DNA from: an uncultured Collinsella sp.
GTDB taxonomy: Bacteria; Actinomycetota; Coriobacteriia; Coriobacteriales; Coriobacteriaceae
Direction: 5' to 3'
Length of the DNA stretch: 6,891 nt
NCBI GenBank assembly: GCA_958446785.1
Contig: CAUCXP010000080.1
Location: 1 to 6,891, forward strand
Shown here: one piece after another, positions 6,802 through 6,891 of the stretch
Layout of the letters: each line of letters starts with the position of its first letter
How positions within the stretch are numbered: the stretch's first letter is position 1
The notes under the pieces: model-generated
The model's input: the letters and a program-made list of their open reading frames with translations, nothing else
Told to the model about the DNA's origin: nothing
Databases searched by the model: none
Program-made: the position numbers and the translations under genes

Positions 6802-6806
6802 GGTCC
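6793..6806 (-). promoter_or_regulatory. Hairpin enclosing the rimM start codon
   Basis: The minus strand reads GGACC-TTGA-GGTCC. The five-pair stem closes a four-base loop containing the TTG start of rimM, and the AGGA that could serve as ribosome binding site is partly in the 5' arm. The last base of the khpA TAG stop is the first base of the stem, so a ribosome ending khpA would melt the structure. The palindrome is plain in the sequence; the coupling role is inferred. Confidence 0.5.
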
Positions 6807-6891
6807 TAGCCCAGAACCTCTACCTCGACTGCAGTGTCGAGGCGAGCGGCCAGTGCACGGGCGAGCGTGCGAATGGCCTTGATGGTACGGC
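6806..6891 (-). CDS. khpA: KH-domain RNA-binding protein KhpA, C-terminal fragment
   Basis: Only the last 28 codons plus stop are inside the window. They read RTIKAIRTLARALAARLDTAVEVEVLG, followed by TAG at 6808-6806. The GRTIKAIRTL stretch directly follows the GKxG loop of the KH fold in this small (about 75-80 residue) family, also called YlqC, and the ending in an acidic beta strand is typical. KhpA binds RNA, in some bacteria together with KhpB, and affects cell division and sRNA function. Position immediately before rimM and trmD agrees with the widespread rpsP-khpA-rimM-trmD order. The fragment is too short for full certainty, but sequence and context agree. Confidence 0.85.
   Translation of the reverse strand, partial: RTIKAIRTLARALAARLDTAVEVEVLG

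Overview
This window is an ordinary-looking stretch of a high-GC bacterial chromosome in which every gene I can support lies on the minus strand, so transcription runs from the right end of the window to the left. Protein sequence style, GTG/TTG start use and the combination of glyQS with a PPDK regulator and pyruvate, phosphate dikinase suggest an anaerobic actinobacterium of the Coriobacteriia, possibly Collinsella. That assignment is inferred from memory of protein style and was not searched.

Right to left the layout is: the C-terminal end of a KH-domain RNA-binding protein (khpA, 6891-6806), rimM (6801-6280), trmD (6269-5511), lepB (5508-4945), a 59-base gap, glyQ (4885-3974), glyS (3970-1874), a 34-base gap, a PPDK regulatory protein broken by a one-base frameshift (1839-983), a 250-base intergenic region, and the N-terminal 244 codons of ppdK (732-1, running off the window). 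Spacings of 4, 10, 2 and 3 bases at khpA/rimM, rimM/trmD, trmD/lepB and glyQ/glyS indicate tight operons and translational coupling. No gene is supported on the plus strand; the long plus-strand open frames, including one of 1021 codons, are codon-aligned shadows of the minus-strand genes.

The first block (khpA-rimM-trmD) serves ribosome maturation and tRNA modification, with signal peptidase I immediately after it. The second block supplies both subunits of glycyl-tRNA synthetase. The third pairs PPDK, which interconverts pyruvate and phosphoenolpyruvate, with its bifunctional kinase/phosphatase regulator.

The most notable points are non-coding. An identical 14-base hairpin sequence (TGCGC-GTAA-GCGCA) sits just upstream of the ribosome binding sites of both the PPDK regulator and ppdK, a functional pair. 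The ppdK leader also holds a helically phased set of GGTAAA repeats and two related 20-base repeats exactly 60 bases apart. A hairpin encloses the TTG start of rimM. The regulator gene has a single-base frameshift at a G4 run, and TrmD carries Glu where the catalytic Asp is expected. I see no mobile element, CRISPR array, tRNA or rRNA, and no strong sign of a wholly new system.
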